A DNA stretch of 64,000 nt from Photobacterium sanctipauli. Lineage in GTDB: Bacteria > Pseudomonadota > Gammaproteobacteria > Enterobacterales > Vibrionaceae. The translations under genes and the position numbers were made by a program. The notes beneath the pieces are model-generated. The model worked only from the letters and a program-made list of their open reading frames with translations. It ran no database searches and had not been told where the DNA came from. The stretch is from NCBI RefSeq assembly GCF_003026495.1, contig NZ_PYMA01000013.1:99928-163927 (forward strand). The letters run 5' to 3'. Below are positions 17,710 to 26,711 of the stretch, one piece after another (within the stretch, counting starts at the first letter, position 1; every line of letters begins with the position of its first letter).

Positions 17710-20358
17710 CTATCGGTGATGGCGTCGAAGTAGGGCGATGGCCGCCAGCGCGATGATGGCTGATAGAGGAATGCTGCCACCTGAGTCATCTTCACCCTCG
17801 GTTTTACCATCAAGCGAATGGTAGTCCACGGTGACGATGATTGGGTCATGATCCGAAGAAGAGTAGATATTGTCTGATTTTTCCAGATCGCCAGTATAGT
17901 CTTCGCTGTATTCAAACAAGTTACTCTCGGCTGCATTGATATGCCATGCTTCTACTGCTGTGACTTTGTCAGCCAGAGCCGGGTTTGCCAACGCGTAATC
18001 GAGGCTACCCAACTCACCTTCGTAGCTATAGCTGTAATCTTCTTTACCTTTTAGGTTGATCAAGCCGTAGCTTTGGGTAATGGCTTGGCCTTGTTGTTCA
18101 TACACTTCGCCATTGAGCGTGGTGTGCGATGCGGTGTAAATCAGACCTTCGCGGCCGCTACCGTCAATCGAGGTTAGGGTCAGGATAGGGTCTTCCATAC
18201 CATAAGAGTTCAAGTCACCCATCACTAGCACATCACCGTCGATGTCGTTAAGCGATTCTCCCAGTACCTTCGCGGCTGAGACTCGGAAGTTGTTACAACT
18301 GCCTTGGATGTCTTCCTCGCCTTCAGGCAATTGATCATCTTCCCAGCATGTTGAGCCTTTTGATTTGAAGTGGTTAACCACAACTGACAATGGCTCTTTT
18401 TCACCAGGCACGGTGAAGGTTTGTAGCATGGCGTGGCGCTGGAAAGCACTCTTCACTCCGTCGCCTTCTACTGGAGCATGTTGTTCAGGCATTTGGATTT
18501 GCTGGGCTTTGCCTTTTGCCTTCACCGCATCGGCACGGTAGATCAGGCCAACGGTAATGGCATCAGTACCAAAGTAACCAATATCTTCAAATCCAGGCTC
18601 CTCTTTAAAGAATAAGTCTGATTTTTCAACGTCCACATTTTGGTAGTGGGCTTTCTTATCGGCTTGTTTGTCGTTGATGGCATTTACTAGAGATTGCACG
18701 GCACTGTTGCTATCAAAGCCGTTGTTCTCTATTTCCATCAACGCGACGACATCAGCATCCATTGCAATAATGGCATTTACCAGTTTCTCTTGTTGCAATT
18801 CAAACTCTTCTAACGAGCCTGCGCCACGGTAACAATCGTCGTTGGGGCCGACTTCTGCTTCGGTGCACATTGGGTTAGGGTTGCCTGCTTCGGCGAAAGA
18901 GTTGAAGTAATTGAGCACGTTAAAACCGGCGACTTTCAGGCCCTGTTCGGTTTTTGTTGTTGGCTCGTCGACACGCTCGTTTTCCGGATCGCGAATAATA
19001 TCACCGCTGCCAATGGTGTTCGTGACCACCAGGCGGTATTCGTCGTAGCTGTAACCCACCATGGCGGTAAGGCCGGTAAGTTGATCACCCATACGCAAAT
19101 AGCCATCCACCGGGTTGAAGTTGTCAAACCATGGCAACTCACCGTCTTTGGCTTTGTAGTCAGACTCTACATAAACGCGGCTGACTGCATTGGCAGCAGC
19201 CAGATCCTGTGCTGCTTGGGTTTCAGCACCGTGCATGTGTGTTGGGTTATAAAGCGGCGACTCATTTGCCAGTACAAGGTTATTGCGTGATGCATCATAG
19301 TCATAACTGAAGTTACGTGTGATCACCAGCGGGCTATCGGCATCAAGTGCAACCTGCATGCCTTCATGGCGCTCTAGGGCGTCATGCAACGTCTCGCCTT
19401 CTTCTACACGCAATGGTACCGGTGCCAGTGCTTCATTTCCGGTGCTCAGTATGCGGTAAGCGCTATCGCTCACATCCAGTTGCGTGTTGCCGTAATACTC
19501 TTTAACCGTTGCTTCCAGGCAGATCTCTGTTCCCGGTTGGATAGTGTCCGGCGCCGCTTCACCTTCTAGGTAAACATAGATGCCATCTGAGGTTGCATTG
19601 TCTCCGTCACCAATTGGGTCTTGTAGGTAAAAACCTTTAAACAGGCTCTCGCCACGCATGGTGACTATGCCCGAGACAAAGTAGGTGTCATCGCTTTCAA
19701 TTCCGTCTTCTGGCACCATTGGGCTTCTATCGCCATCACCCTGGATCTGGTAGATAGGCGTCAGGTTGTTGAAGTCGCACATGAAAGGCTTCGGTGGCGG
19801 GCTGGTATTGCCACAGGTCTCTAACCCACTACAGCCAAGGCCGTCGAAGGTATCTTTGCTATAGCTGGTCCACTGTTCATCGACATTGAACTCACTTTCC
19901 ACATCCGTACGGCCATCGGTGATGTCAGGGTTCCTGCGAAGGGTTACATCGATTGCGTAGTCTTGGGTATCACCAAGCTGCCCCAAGCTGTCGATCAGGC
20001 TGTCATCTTGGAACAAAGCAACAGTGTCGTTGCCATTGAAAGTTAAGCTTCCGCTGAATTGATTGCCGATATCTTGAATTTCGCTGGCGGCATCGTCGTG
20101 GTGCAGCACATAGCTTTCCCCTGGAGCTAATTCGGCAGCATTTAGGGAAATTGTTTTTGTGAACTCTGTGCTTTCATTAAATGCCAACTGGATACTGTAA
20201 TCAGCAAGGTTGATATTGGACTCAGAGAGATTGGTTAGCTCGATGGCTTTATTGTTACTCGAGCCTTCTACGTATTCGGTGATCAGTAGCTGAGAGGCTG
20301 CCGGTGCACTTAAAGTAAGTAGTGCTAGGCCGCTTGATAACCCTCTAACAAAGGACAT
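17710..20358 (-). CDS. ExeM/NucH-family extracellular endonuclease with GlyGly-CTERM tail
   Basis: Large secreted nuclease of 882 residues that probably degrades environmental DNA for phosphate or nutrients or for biofilm turnover. Order of parts: signal peptide (to about residue 22, PAASQ), lamin-tail-like domain (LLITEYVEGSSNNKAIELTN), OB-like region (about 190-450), then an endonuclease/exonuclease/phosphatase domain (from about 480) with LMEIENNGFD, VVVNHFKSKG, VMGDLNSYG and SSSDHDPIIV, the metal and catalytic motifs. The C-terminus has acidic SGGS, a hydrophobic helix and RRHHR, a GlyGly-CTERM signal that rhombosortase is expected to process. Standing alone, it has its own promoter. Confidence 0.92.
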   Translation of the reverse strand: MSFVRGLSSGLALLTLSAPAASQLLITEYVEGSSNNKAIELTNLSESNINLADYSIQLAFNESTEFTKTISLNAAELAPGESYVLHHDDAASEIQDIGNQFSGSLTFNGNDTVALFQDDSLIDSLGQLGDTQDYAIDVTLRRNPDITDGRTDVESEFNVDEQWTSYSKDTFDGLGCSGLETCGNTSPPPKPFMCDFNNLTPIYQIQGDGDRSPMVPEDGIESDDTYFVSGIVTMRGESLFKGFYLQDPIGDGDNATSDGIYVYLEGEAAPDTIQPGTEICLEATVKEYYGNTQLDVSDSAYRILSTGNEALAPVPLRVEEGETLHDALERHEGMQVALDADSPLVITRNFSYDYDASRNNLVLANESPLYNPTHMHGAETQAAQDLAAANAVSRVYVESDYKAKDGELPWFDNFNPVDGYLRMGDQLTGLTAMVGYSYDEYRLVVTNTIGSGDIIRDPENERVDEPTTKTEQGLKVAGFNVLNYFNSFAEAGNPNPMCTEAEVGPNDDCYRGAGSLEEFELQQEKLVNAIIAMDADVVALMEIENNGFDSNSAVQSLVNAINDKQADKKAHYQNVDVEKSDLFFKEEPGFEDIGYFGTDAITVGLIYRADAVKAKGKAQQIQMPEQHAPVEGDGVKSAFQRHAMLQTFTVPGEKEPLSVVVNHFKSKGSTCWEDDQLPEGEEDIQGSCNNFRVSAAKVLGESLNDIDGDVLVMGDLNSYGMEDPILTLTSIDGSGREGLIYTASHTTLNGEVYEQQGQAITQSYGLINLKGKEDYSYSYEGELGSLDYALANPALADKVTAVEAWHINAAESNLFEYSEDYTGDLEKSDNIYSSSDHDPIIVTVDYHSLDGKTEGEDDSGGSIPLSAIIALAAIALLRRHHR

Positions 20359-20754
20359 GACAAACTCCGTTTATTTGAATTTGCGGAGAGGGTAGAAATG
20401 AATTGTGACAAATTTATTACAATAAGTTTTGTGAATATAAAGCGATATATATATAGATGCCGTGTTTCAAGTTTCTGATTTTATGATCAAGTTTATAAGT
20501 GCCATTTCCTTTTAGAGCTTGTTTGAGATAATTAATCATATGTCATCGATTACATTTCATTCTTTCTCTGAATGTTTTTGATAAAAATATACGAATAAGG
20601 TTTAAATTTATGAATGGATGTCTCAATTTATTTTTATTAAACGTGAATTGAAATTTTTAAAAGACGATGGAAATACTCATTTAGTTATAATGTTAATTAA
20701 AAAATAAAGAGCCTAATCAGTCAGGCTCTTTATTGTGAATAGATGAACGAGTAT
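20359..20754. other. AT-rich intergenic region
   Basis: About 400 bp with no convincing gene. It holds the nuclease promoter at the left and, at the right, the terminator of the PEP-CTERM gene. The very low GC (long A/T tracts around 20560-20700) may reflect curved promoter DNA; I see no repeats or RNA gene. Confidence 0.5.
20706..20731 (-). terminator. Terminator of the PEP-CTERM gene
   Basis: Stem AAAGAGCCT / AGGCTCTTT with an 8-base loop; on the minus strand it is followed by TTTATTTTTTAATT. Confidence 0.85.
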
Positions 20755-21318
20755 TTAGCGATTGCCTTTATGGCGTCGCCATGCGCCAAGACCCAATAAG
20801 CCAAGGATGCCAAACAATGATATCGATGATGGCTCTGGTACATATCGAGCGACGATAGTGTCCCCGTAAGCAAGGCCATTGTTGTCGGCAAAGCTCCACT
20901 TATTATCTACTCCATTGCCCCAATCGATGTGGTCGTAGCGGGAAGAAAACCACGGGGTGGCGACGGCGACATCGCCTTGAGGAAGTTGCCCTGCTAGGTT
21001 GGCAATGGTTGCCCCTGTTGCTTCGTCAAGGTTGTTTCCTGTTGCATAGTCGACGTTTGCGCCCGCAAAGACAAAGCTGGTGGCAGAAAGCCCAAGGGAA
21101 TTAAACAGATCTTCGGTAATGACCTTCCAACCAAATTGGGATTGATAAGAAAGGTCGATGGGGGCGCAAGATGGGGATACCGCAGCACAAGGCGATGCCC
21201 ATGCCACATCATAGTTTCCAATCGTGATATAAGCGTTTTCACTTACTTCGCTCATTAACACGGCAGATGAATTGGCTGAAAAGAAAAGACCGAAAGTAAT
21301 AGCGATTAACTTGTGCAT
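20755..21318 (-). CDS. PEP-CTERM sorting-signal exported protein
   Basis: Exported protein of 187 residues. A signal peptide ends near SANSSA. The middle is an unrecognised secreted domain with two close cysteines (SPCAAVSPSCAP). The C-terminus is a textbook PEP-CTERM signal: VPEPSS, a hydrophobic stretch (ISLFGILGLLGLGAW) and RRHKGNR. Such proteins are sorted and cleaved by exosortase in exopolysaccharide-producing bacteria. No exosortase or polysaccharide locus is in this window, so it either acts at a distance or is sorted otherwise. Function of the body is unknown. Confidence 0.8.
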   Translation of the reverse strand: MHKLIAITFGLFFSANSSAVLMSEVSENAYITIGNYDVAWASPCAAVSPSCAPIDLSYQSQFGWKVITEDLFNSLGLSATSFVFAGANVDYATGNNLDEATGATIANLAGQLPQGDVAVATPWFSSRYDHIDWGNGVDNKWSFADNNGLAYGDTIVARYVPEPSSISLFGILGLLGLGAWRRHKGNR

Positions 21319-21464
21319 ATCAATACTCCTTTATGAACAACATGCATGCTACACCTGATGCATATAGCGTGCCGATTGTTAAGATGTTGTTTTTAAATGG
21401 TATTGATGCTTATAGCTTCGCGATATGTAAAGAAAGCTGACAGTGATTGCTCTGGCCCATCGCC

Positions 21465-22361
21465 TTATTCGATCAATTTCTCGACGGCAAAATCAATAAA
21501 ATGTCGTGCGGCACTTGGTAGCAAATGGTGGGACTGGTAGACGATGTACATGTTGCCTGCCTCAAATGTGTGCCCGGCTAATACTTGCTGCAAGTTCCCG
21601 CTGGCAAAGTACGGCGCGGCAAGCCCTTCGGGCAATCTGGCTATACCTACCCCCGTCAGTGCGGCATTGATGTGCAGGTGGGTATTGTCGGTAGCAAACC
21701 GCCCAGCGACCGGGTGATCCACTACGTCTTCACCATGGCTGAAAGCCCAGTACTGTTGTCCTTCCGATTGACGCCACAAGATACAGTTGTGTTTGCTCAG
21801 ATCTTCTGGTGTTTCAGGCTCGCCAAACTGCTGGATATAGGCTTGGCTGGCACAATATACGATTCTCTTGGTCATGATTTTACGTGCCACCAAGGTCAAG
21901 CCTTGAAGGTGGCCTGAACGAAAAGCGACGTCCACACTGTTATCAATCATATCGACAATATTGTCGTTCACCATCAGGTCGACAGTGACTTTCGGATACT
22001 GCGCCAAAAACTCGTTGATGATCGGCTGCAAGAAGTAAGCGGAAAAGTCATACGGTGCTGCGAGACGAACGAGTCCTTGCGGCTCATTTTGGCTCTGTTG
22101 CAATGACTGGTGTGCCTTGTCCATGGCGTGCAAGAAGGTATGGCATTGCTGGTAGTAGGCTTCCCCGGCACTGGTCATCGATAACTTTCGCGTGCTCCTG
22201 TTAAGCAAACGCACACCCAGCGCCTCCTCAAGTTGCTGTACTTTGCGACTCACGGTGGTGGACGGCATGCCTAACTTTTTTCCGGCACCGACAAAGCTGC
22301 CAGCTTCGACAACGTAGACGAAAATTTTAACTTCATTTAGGTATATCATTTTATTGCTCAT
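21465..22361 (-). CDS. LysR-family transcriptional regulator
   Basis: 298-residue LysR regulator: N-terminal winged helix (about 6-65; VEAGSFVGAGKKLGMPSTTVSRKVQQLE) and a substrate-binding co-inducer domain (about 95-298; GLVRLAAPYDFSAYFLQPII). It is divergent from the isochorismatase-like hydrolase gene, with 179 bp between starts, and probably controls it. The effector is unknown; by sequence style it belongs to the large AaeR/DmlR-like group. Confidence 0.9.
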   Translation of the reverse strand: MSNKMIYLNEVKIFVYVVEAGSFVGAGKKLGMPSTTVSRKVQQLEEALGVRLLNRSTRKLSMTSAGEAYYQQCHTFLHAMDKAHQSLQQSQNEPQGLVRLAAPYDFSAYFLQPIINEFLAQYPKVTVDLMVNDNIVDMIDNSVDVAFRSGHLQGLTLVARKIMTKRIVYCASQAYIQQFGEPETPEDLSKHNCILWRQSEGQQYWAFSHGEDVVDHPVAGRFATDNTHLHINAALTGVGIARLPEGLAAPYFASGNLQQVLAGHTFEAGNMYIVYQSHHLLPSAARHFIDFAVEKLIE

Positions 22362-22540
22362 GAAAATGGGATAAATAAACTCAATTATACCATCTAATAA
22401 AGTAGTACTAATGTGAATACACTTTCTTCATACCCTGAGAGGGACGTTCAGCGATAGAAACAGCAAAGTGGCTGCTATTTGAAATCACTCAGGGAAGATC
22501 AAGTTTCTCGAACAAGTGATGCCACAGTGAGGAAAGTACT

Positions 22541-23131
22541 ATGAAACACCAAACATTTACCGCAGAAAATACCGCTATGCTGCTAATTGACCATCAAGTA
22601 GGCACGATGGGGTGGGTACATTCTGTTGATTTGGATGAAGTAAAACGAAATACCATCGCATTGGCGCGAGCGGCGAAAGAGACGGGCATGCCGCTGATTT
22701 TGACATCAAGCCAAGAAGATAATGTGCAAGGGCCGCTGTTTGAAGAGCTTCAGCAAGCGGTGCCGGAAGCGTACGCCCAACGTATCCAGCGCGGTGGGAT
22801 TGTTGATGCGATGAAAGATCCTAACTTTGCCGCCGCTGTTGAAGCTACCGGGCGCAAGAACCTGATCATTGCAGGGATCACAGCAGACGTTTGTGTGGTT
22901 TACCCTGCCATCACATCGGTACAGCAAGGTTACAATGTCCAGGTGGTTGTTGACGGTTCAGGCTCGCCAACCAAGATGGCGGATGACACAGCACTTCGTC
23001 GTATGGAATCAAATGGTGTGACTTTGACCTCGACCAACCAGCTGATCGCAGAGCTGGCGCAAGACTGGAGCACCGAAAACGGGCAGAAATTGATGCAAGT
23101 GCTGTTCGAGGAAGTGCTTTCCAAGCACTAG
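22541..23131 (+). CDS. Isochorismatase-family hydrolase (YcaC-like)
   Basis: Cysteine hydrolase of 196 residues. The catalytic aspartate is D17 (LLIDHQVG) and the nucleophile is C118 (ITADVCVVYPA); R84 lies near the third catalytic position. Length and motifs fit the YcaC subgroup, whose physiological substrates remain poorly known (amide or carbamate-like small molecules). A monocistronic gene behind a GAGGAAAG ribosome site, divergent from the LysR gene, and closed by a hairpin at 23162. Confidence 0.86.
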   Translation: MKHQTFTAENTAMLLIDHQVGTMGWVHSVDLDEVKRNTIALARAAKETGMPLILTSSQEDNVQGPLFEELQQAVPEAYAQRIQRGGIVDAMKDPNFAAAVEATGRKNLIIAGITADVCVVYPAITSVQQGYNVQVVVDGSGSPTKMADDTALRRMESNGVTLTSTNQLIAELAQDWSTENGQKLMQVLFEEVLSKH

Positions 23132-23161
23132 CAAATTCATTTCATAGCTATACCAATAACG

Positions 23162-23189
23162 AAGCCGCCGGGGGATTGGCGGCTTTGTA
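23162..23189 (+). terminator. Terminator of the isochorismatase-like gene
   Basis: Stem AAGCCGCC / GGCGGCTT with an 8-base loop, followed by TGTATC rather than a T-run, so moderate strength. Confidence 0.65.
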
Positions 23190-23271
23190 TCGGTATCATT
23201 ATATTATTTCTGGCATTATTAATAAGTGAAAAAAGTATTTAACCCTAAGTTTTACTTATCGGTTAAATTAC

Positions 23272-23598
23272 CTAGTTTAGCCAAAGTAATTTCACGGAGT
23301 TAATAATGTTCGCTGCCTCATTACAGTCGGTATCCGTAGAAAGATACTTGGGAATAAACCCTTCTTCTGCAATCCACTTTAGCTCGTAATTGCTGTAGTG
23401 GATGGCATCGGGATTTTCTTCTCGGTACTCGGCAACAATTCTGGTTGTTTGCGTGCTACTTAGGTTGATGACCTTCTGGAAGTCATGCTTTAGCGAAATC
23501 CTACCTTTAAGCAATAGGTTAGCTTCCAGAAACTTATAGTAAATACGCCTTAGGTCATGTTTTTTAGCCAACGTTCTGTCCTTAGTGGGGAATGACAA
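23272..23598 (-). CDS. Small protein resembling the winged-helix part of BrxR/CapW regulators
   Basis: A 108-residue basic protein with no signal or membrane helix. Residues 15-75 (LRRIYYKFLEANLLLKGRIS, then LSSTQTTRIVAEYREENPD and a following IHYS-KWIA strand) resemble by eye the N-terminal winged helix of WYL regulators such as BrxR/CapW. There a ...WEGRINR.. helix leads to ..QAS.DL.RYQE... The WYL ligand domain is absent. It may be a stand-alone DNA-binding protein or the remnant of a longer regulator. Low-GC flanks suggest acquisition. The family call is tentative. Confidence 0.5.
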   Translation of the reverse strand: MSFPTKDRTLAKKHDLRRIYYKFLEANLLLKGRISLKHDFQKVINLSSTQTTRIVAEYREENPDAIHYSNYELKWIAEEGFIPKYLSTDTDCNEAANIINSVKLLWLN

Positions 23599-23806
23599 AT
23601 AACGTATCGTTGTTATATTTTTAACCTCGATTGTATGGCTTTTAATTAACTTATTCCTTAAAGCGATATTATTTCCACTATGAAATGTGAGGAATATAAC
23701 AAATGGATACCTAACTAAAATAATAATTCATTTAAGTTGGCCAAGTATCCATATATAACAATATGCGTCCGTTATTATCACCGCGAGTTACATTCTTGGT
23801 ATAAAT

Positions 23807-23828
23807 AAAAGGGTGCGGGCACCCTTTT
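23807..23828 (-). terminator. Terminator of the GH63 gene
   Basis: Inverted repeat AAAAGGGTGC / GCACCCTTTT with a 2-base centre; on the minus strand it ends in TTTTATTTAT. It lies 22 bp past the glycosidase stop. Confidence 0.85.
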
Positions 23829-23849
23829 ATTTTCAGTTATATGGTGCCT

Positions 23850-26588
23850 TTAATTGCCATAACGGAATTTATGTAGCATATAACTGTGGGCGGCTGCCCA
23901 ACCAAAGTTGTTGGCGTTACCCGTCCCACCTGTTTCCGGGTTGTAGTTCTCCCATACCGGATCGGAAGTGCCGACTAGCCCTTTCGCATGCTTGAAGTAG
24001 GCATCAACAGCCTGCTTGGCTTCTGCGGTATAGCCGTAGTTATCCAGTGCACGCACGCCGAAGTAGAGGTAATCAATCCACACGCGGCCACGCCAGTAGA
24101 TTTCAGGATCGTAAGACGGGTTGGAAGCCGCCGCGGTTGGGAATGGGATCACCAAATCGCCGCCAATCCAGAAGTCGTCAGGGTTTAGCAGGGTATGCTC
24201 AATCACTTCTTTGGCGTTTTCTTGGCTGGCCAAGTTTTGGAATAGCGGTGTCCAACCTTCGGTCGACTTGCCGCGGAAGCTCAACAATTCGCGTACGTAG
24301 CAGCCATTGTCTTGCATATCAACAGTAAACCCTTCGGTGTGGTTTTCTGGGATGATATCTTTGCACGTTTCGTATTTGGTGAACTTGCGATCGTAGAACA
24401 TCTTGGTATCGGGATCGAAGAACTCATCGTTGATAATGGCTTTCAATTTCTCTGCATCGGCGCGGAACGCATCGGCCTCTGCATGTTTGCCAAGCTCGTC
24501 TGCCATCTGGGCCAAGTAGATCTTCTCGCCAGTCAGGAAGCTGTTGATATCGATGGACTCTTGGTTCGAGGAATAGCCAATTAGGCCGTGCTCGCCATCG
24601 TCATGGTTTTCATAGATGTCCATCACCCAGTCTTTCTCGGCGCGGTAGAGCTTGGCCATATTTGGCTCCGAGGTATCGGCGTAAACCCAGCGGCCATTCT
24701 CTTCTTTGAGCGTGTTATCAAACTGTTGGGTGTCTTTTGCGTATTGACCAAGGTGGTCGTAGTCCTGATTACCTTTTTCATTGGCGTCATTAAGGTTGTA
24801 GATAAAGCCAAAGCGAGCGGCATCATCCTGGCCTGATTCCCAAGTGACGGCTGTTTTCACCGGGACATCGATATTCACCCATTGGCTGTAGCTCAAGGTA
24901 CGATCGTTGCCGTCTTCGTCCTTGCCCTGGAAATCGCCCGCTATGCGGTTGGCGAAATTACGGTACTCTTCAATGCCGGCCAGTTCGATGTAATCGGCAT
25001 CCGCATCTGGCTTAATCGAGAAAATCATTTCCTGATCGGCATTGTTGTGGGTATTGACGTCGCCGTCGGCCTTTCCTTTCGATAGCAAGCCGTCGCGCAT
25101 GGCACCATATTCAACCAAGCCGTTGCCGTCATGGTCGCGGTTGATGTACCACCACTGGTGGTATTTCACTAATTTCGGGTACAAGTCGGTCAGCCACGTC
25201 TTGGCGATGTCTTCCTTACCCTGCGCTTTTAACTGGGTATACACTTCCCATACCGACCAAGAGGCCAAGCTCGGTTTGGTGTTGCGCTCAATCCAGTTGC
25301 CCGAGTCGCCGCCGTCGTATTCTGGTGAGCGGCTATAGGCGATAACGTCCTGCAGCGTTCCTTCGTCAAATGGGCGGTTTTGCCATTGCAGCGCATCGGC
25401 ATCGGGGCCGATTTGCCAATCAAAGTGGGTGTTGATCCCCGCCATTGCCACTTCCGGGTTGAAGTGGGCCATGGCATAGGCGATTTTCCATGTATCCCAA
25501 GGCCAGATCATGTTGAACCAAGGAGCGGTTGGTGATGGGGTCAAACCTGCGCCCGTGATTTCGCCAGCGGCAGAGCGCCAGTTCCCGGTCAGGTTGTCCA
25601 TTAGCTTGACGGCCATACGGCGGACATCTTCTGGCGCATTCGGCTCAACGCCCAGCTTGACGGTTTCCTCCCAGCGCTCGATAGATGCGGCAAAAGCCGG
25701 ATCAGGGTTGGCAAGGTGCTGGTCGATAAGCGGTTGTTCTTTCACGAGCTCGCTGTTGTCATGCACATAGGAGATAGTCTGGACAATTTCGTGGCTTTCG
25801 CCTTTGGCCAGCTGCGGGTTATTGGCCATCATGGCGATGTAGCCATTGGTGACGCACAGCAGCTCCACATCGTCAGCCCAGCTGATGATGTATTTTGACT
25901 CGCCACCAAACATCGCATCCCATGTGTCGCGGAAACGGCTGAAATCGACGGCCACCACATTGTGTTCATCATCAAGCAATACGGAGGTATCAAGTAGGTT
26001 GCTGTGGCTGTCTTGGTTCTCGTCTACCCGTTGCTCGCCCTTCCAAATATCAAGCAGGGTGCCGCCCCAAGACAGGTCGAGTTTAAGATCGTCGATGTTG
26101 CTCTTGATGGTGGTTTTTATCACAGCGGTACGGTTGGTGGCATAGCGAAGTTCGGCCTCAAGCACGAAATCGCCCATGTCGATGGTTTGGATCAGGGCGC
26201 CGGGAATATGGAACAGCTCGGCGTCACCGCTACCCAGATCGTAACCGGCGATATTCAGGCGCTGGAAGTTCTCGGAAAGGTAAACGAGGTACTCTTCGGC
26301 AATAATCGCGCCGCCAGTAAACGAGCCGTAGTTCTCTGGGCTCTCGGGAAGGTGGAAACCGTGCCACGCCCCCATATCGAAGAAAGTATTGAACTTGCGA
26401 TTACCATGTTCTTCACGGTCAATCCATGCCTTCGGATCGCCAAAGCGGTCAATGGTGTTTTGGTATTGCATCGCTATTTTTGCTTCCGGCAGTTGTTTGT
26501 CAGTCACTGAGGACGAACTGTCACTGCCACACCCCACAAGCAAGGCTGTACTGATCGCGACGGCAAGGATTTGTTTTTTCATAGTCAT
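23850..26588 (-). CDS. Glycoside hydrolase family 63 lipoprotein (YgjK-like alpha-glucosidase)
   Basis: Large glycosidase of about 912 residues, probably anchored in the outer membrane facing the periplasm. The N-terminus is a lipoprotein signal (KKQILAVAISTALLVGC, Cys lipidated). The C-terminal two thirds is an (alpha/alpha)6 barrel of GH63 type with WPWDTWKIAYAMAHF, the region of the catalytic acid in E. coli YgjK, and a later WRGRVWIDYLYFGVRAL. YgjK acts on alpha-1,3-linked glucosides. The start is uncertain among three ATGs (26600, 26588, 26582). A maltoporin gene 124 bp upstream on the same strand implies joint use of an alpha-glucan or oligosaccharide. Confidence 0.88.
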   Translation of the reverse strand: MTMKKQILAVAISTALLVGCGSDSSSSVTDKQLPEAKIAMQYQNTIDRFGDPKAWIDREEHGNRKFNTFFDMGAWHGFHLPESPENYGSFTGGAIIAEEYLVYLSENFQRLNIAGYDLGSGDAELFHIPGALIQTIDMGDFVLEAELRYATNRTAVIKTTIKSNIDDLKLDLSWGGTLLDIWKGEQRVDENQDSHSNLLDTSVLLDDEHNVVAVDFSRFRDTWDAMFGGESKYIISWADDVELLCVTNGYIAMMANNPQLAKGESHEIVQTISYVHDNSELVKEQPLIDQHLANPDPAFAASIERWEETVKLGVEPNAPEDVRRMAVKLMDNLTGNWRSAAGEITGAGLTPSPTAPWFNMIWPWDTWKIAYAMAHFNPEVAMAGINTHFDWQIGPDADALQWQNRPFDEGTLQDVIAYSRSPEYDGGDSGNWIERNTKPSLASWSVWEVYTQLKAQGKEDIAKTWLTDLYPKLVKYHQWWYINRDHDGNGLVEYGAMRDGLLSKGKADGDVNTHNNADQEMIFSIKPDADADYIELAGIEEYRNFANRIAGDFQGKDEDGNDRTLSYSQWVNIDVPVKTAVTWESGQDDAARFGFIYNLNDANEKGNQDYDHLGQYAKDTQQFDNTLKEENGRWVYADTSEPNMAKLYRAEKDWVMDIYENHDDGEHGLIGYSSNQESIDINSFLTGEKIYLAQMADELGKHAEADAFRADAEKLKAIINDEFFDPDTKMFYDRKFTKYETCKDIIPENHTEGFTVDMQDNGCYVRELLSFRGKSTEGWTPLFQNLASQENAKEVIEHTLLNPDDFWIGGDLVIPFPTAAASNPSYDPEIYWRGRVWIDYLYFGVRALDNYGYTAEAKQAVDAYFKHAKGLVGTSDPVWENYNPETGGTGNANNFGWAAAHSYMLHKFRYGN

Positions 26589-26711
26589 AGTTTCTACCAT
26601 TTAATGTGAATTTTCGTGTTATTGCTTTTGTTGCAAACCAACGCGATTACGTGGGGGTATAGGCCGTAACTGCATTGATTTCGTTACTGAATAAAAAACA
26701 TTTGGATCAAT

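Noticed and set aside
17710..20358. Large reading frames on the opposite strand of long genes (for example in the 15.8-16.8 kb and 26.7-27.5 kb regions)
   Set aside because: Open only because of the codon bias of the true gene; no ribosome sites, no recognisable domains, and they overlap well-supported genes completely.
23272..23598. Complete BrxR/CapW regulator marking a BREX or CBASS island
   Set aside because: Only the winged-helix-like part exists, and none of the surrounding genes belong to BREX or CBASS.
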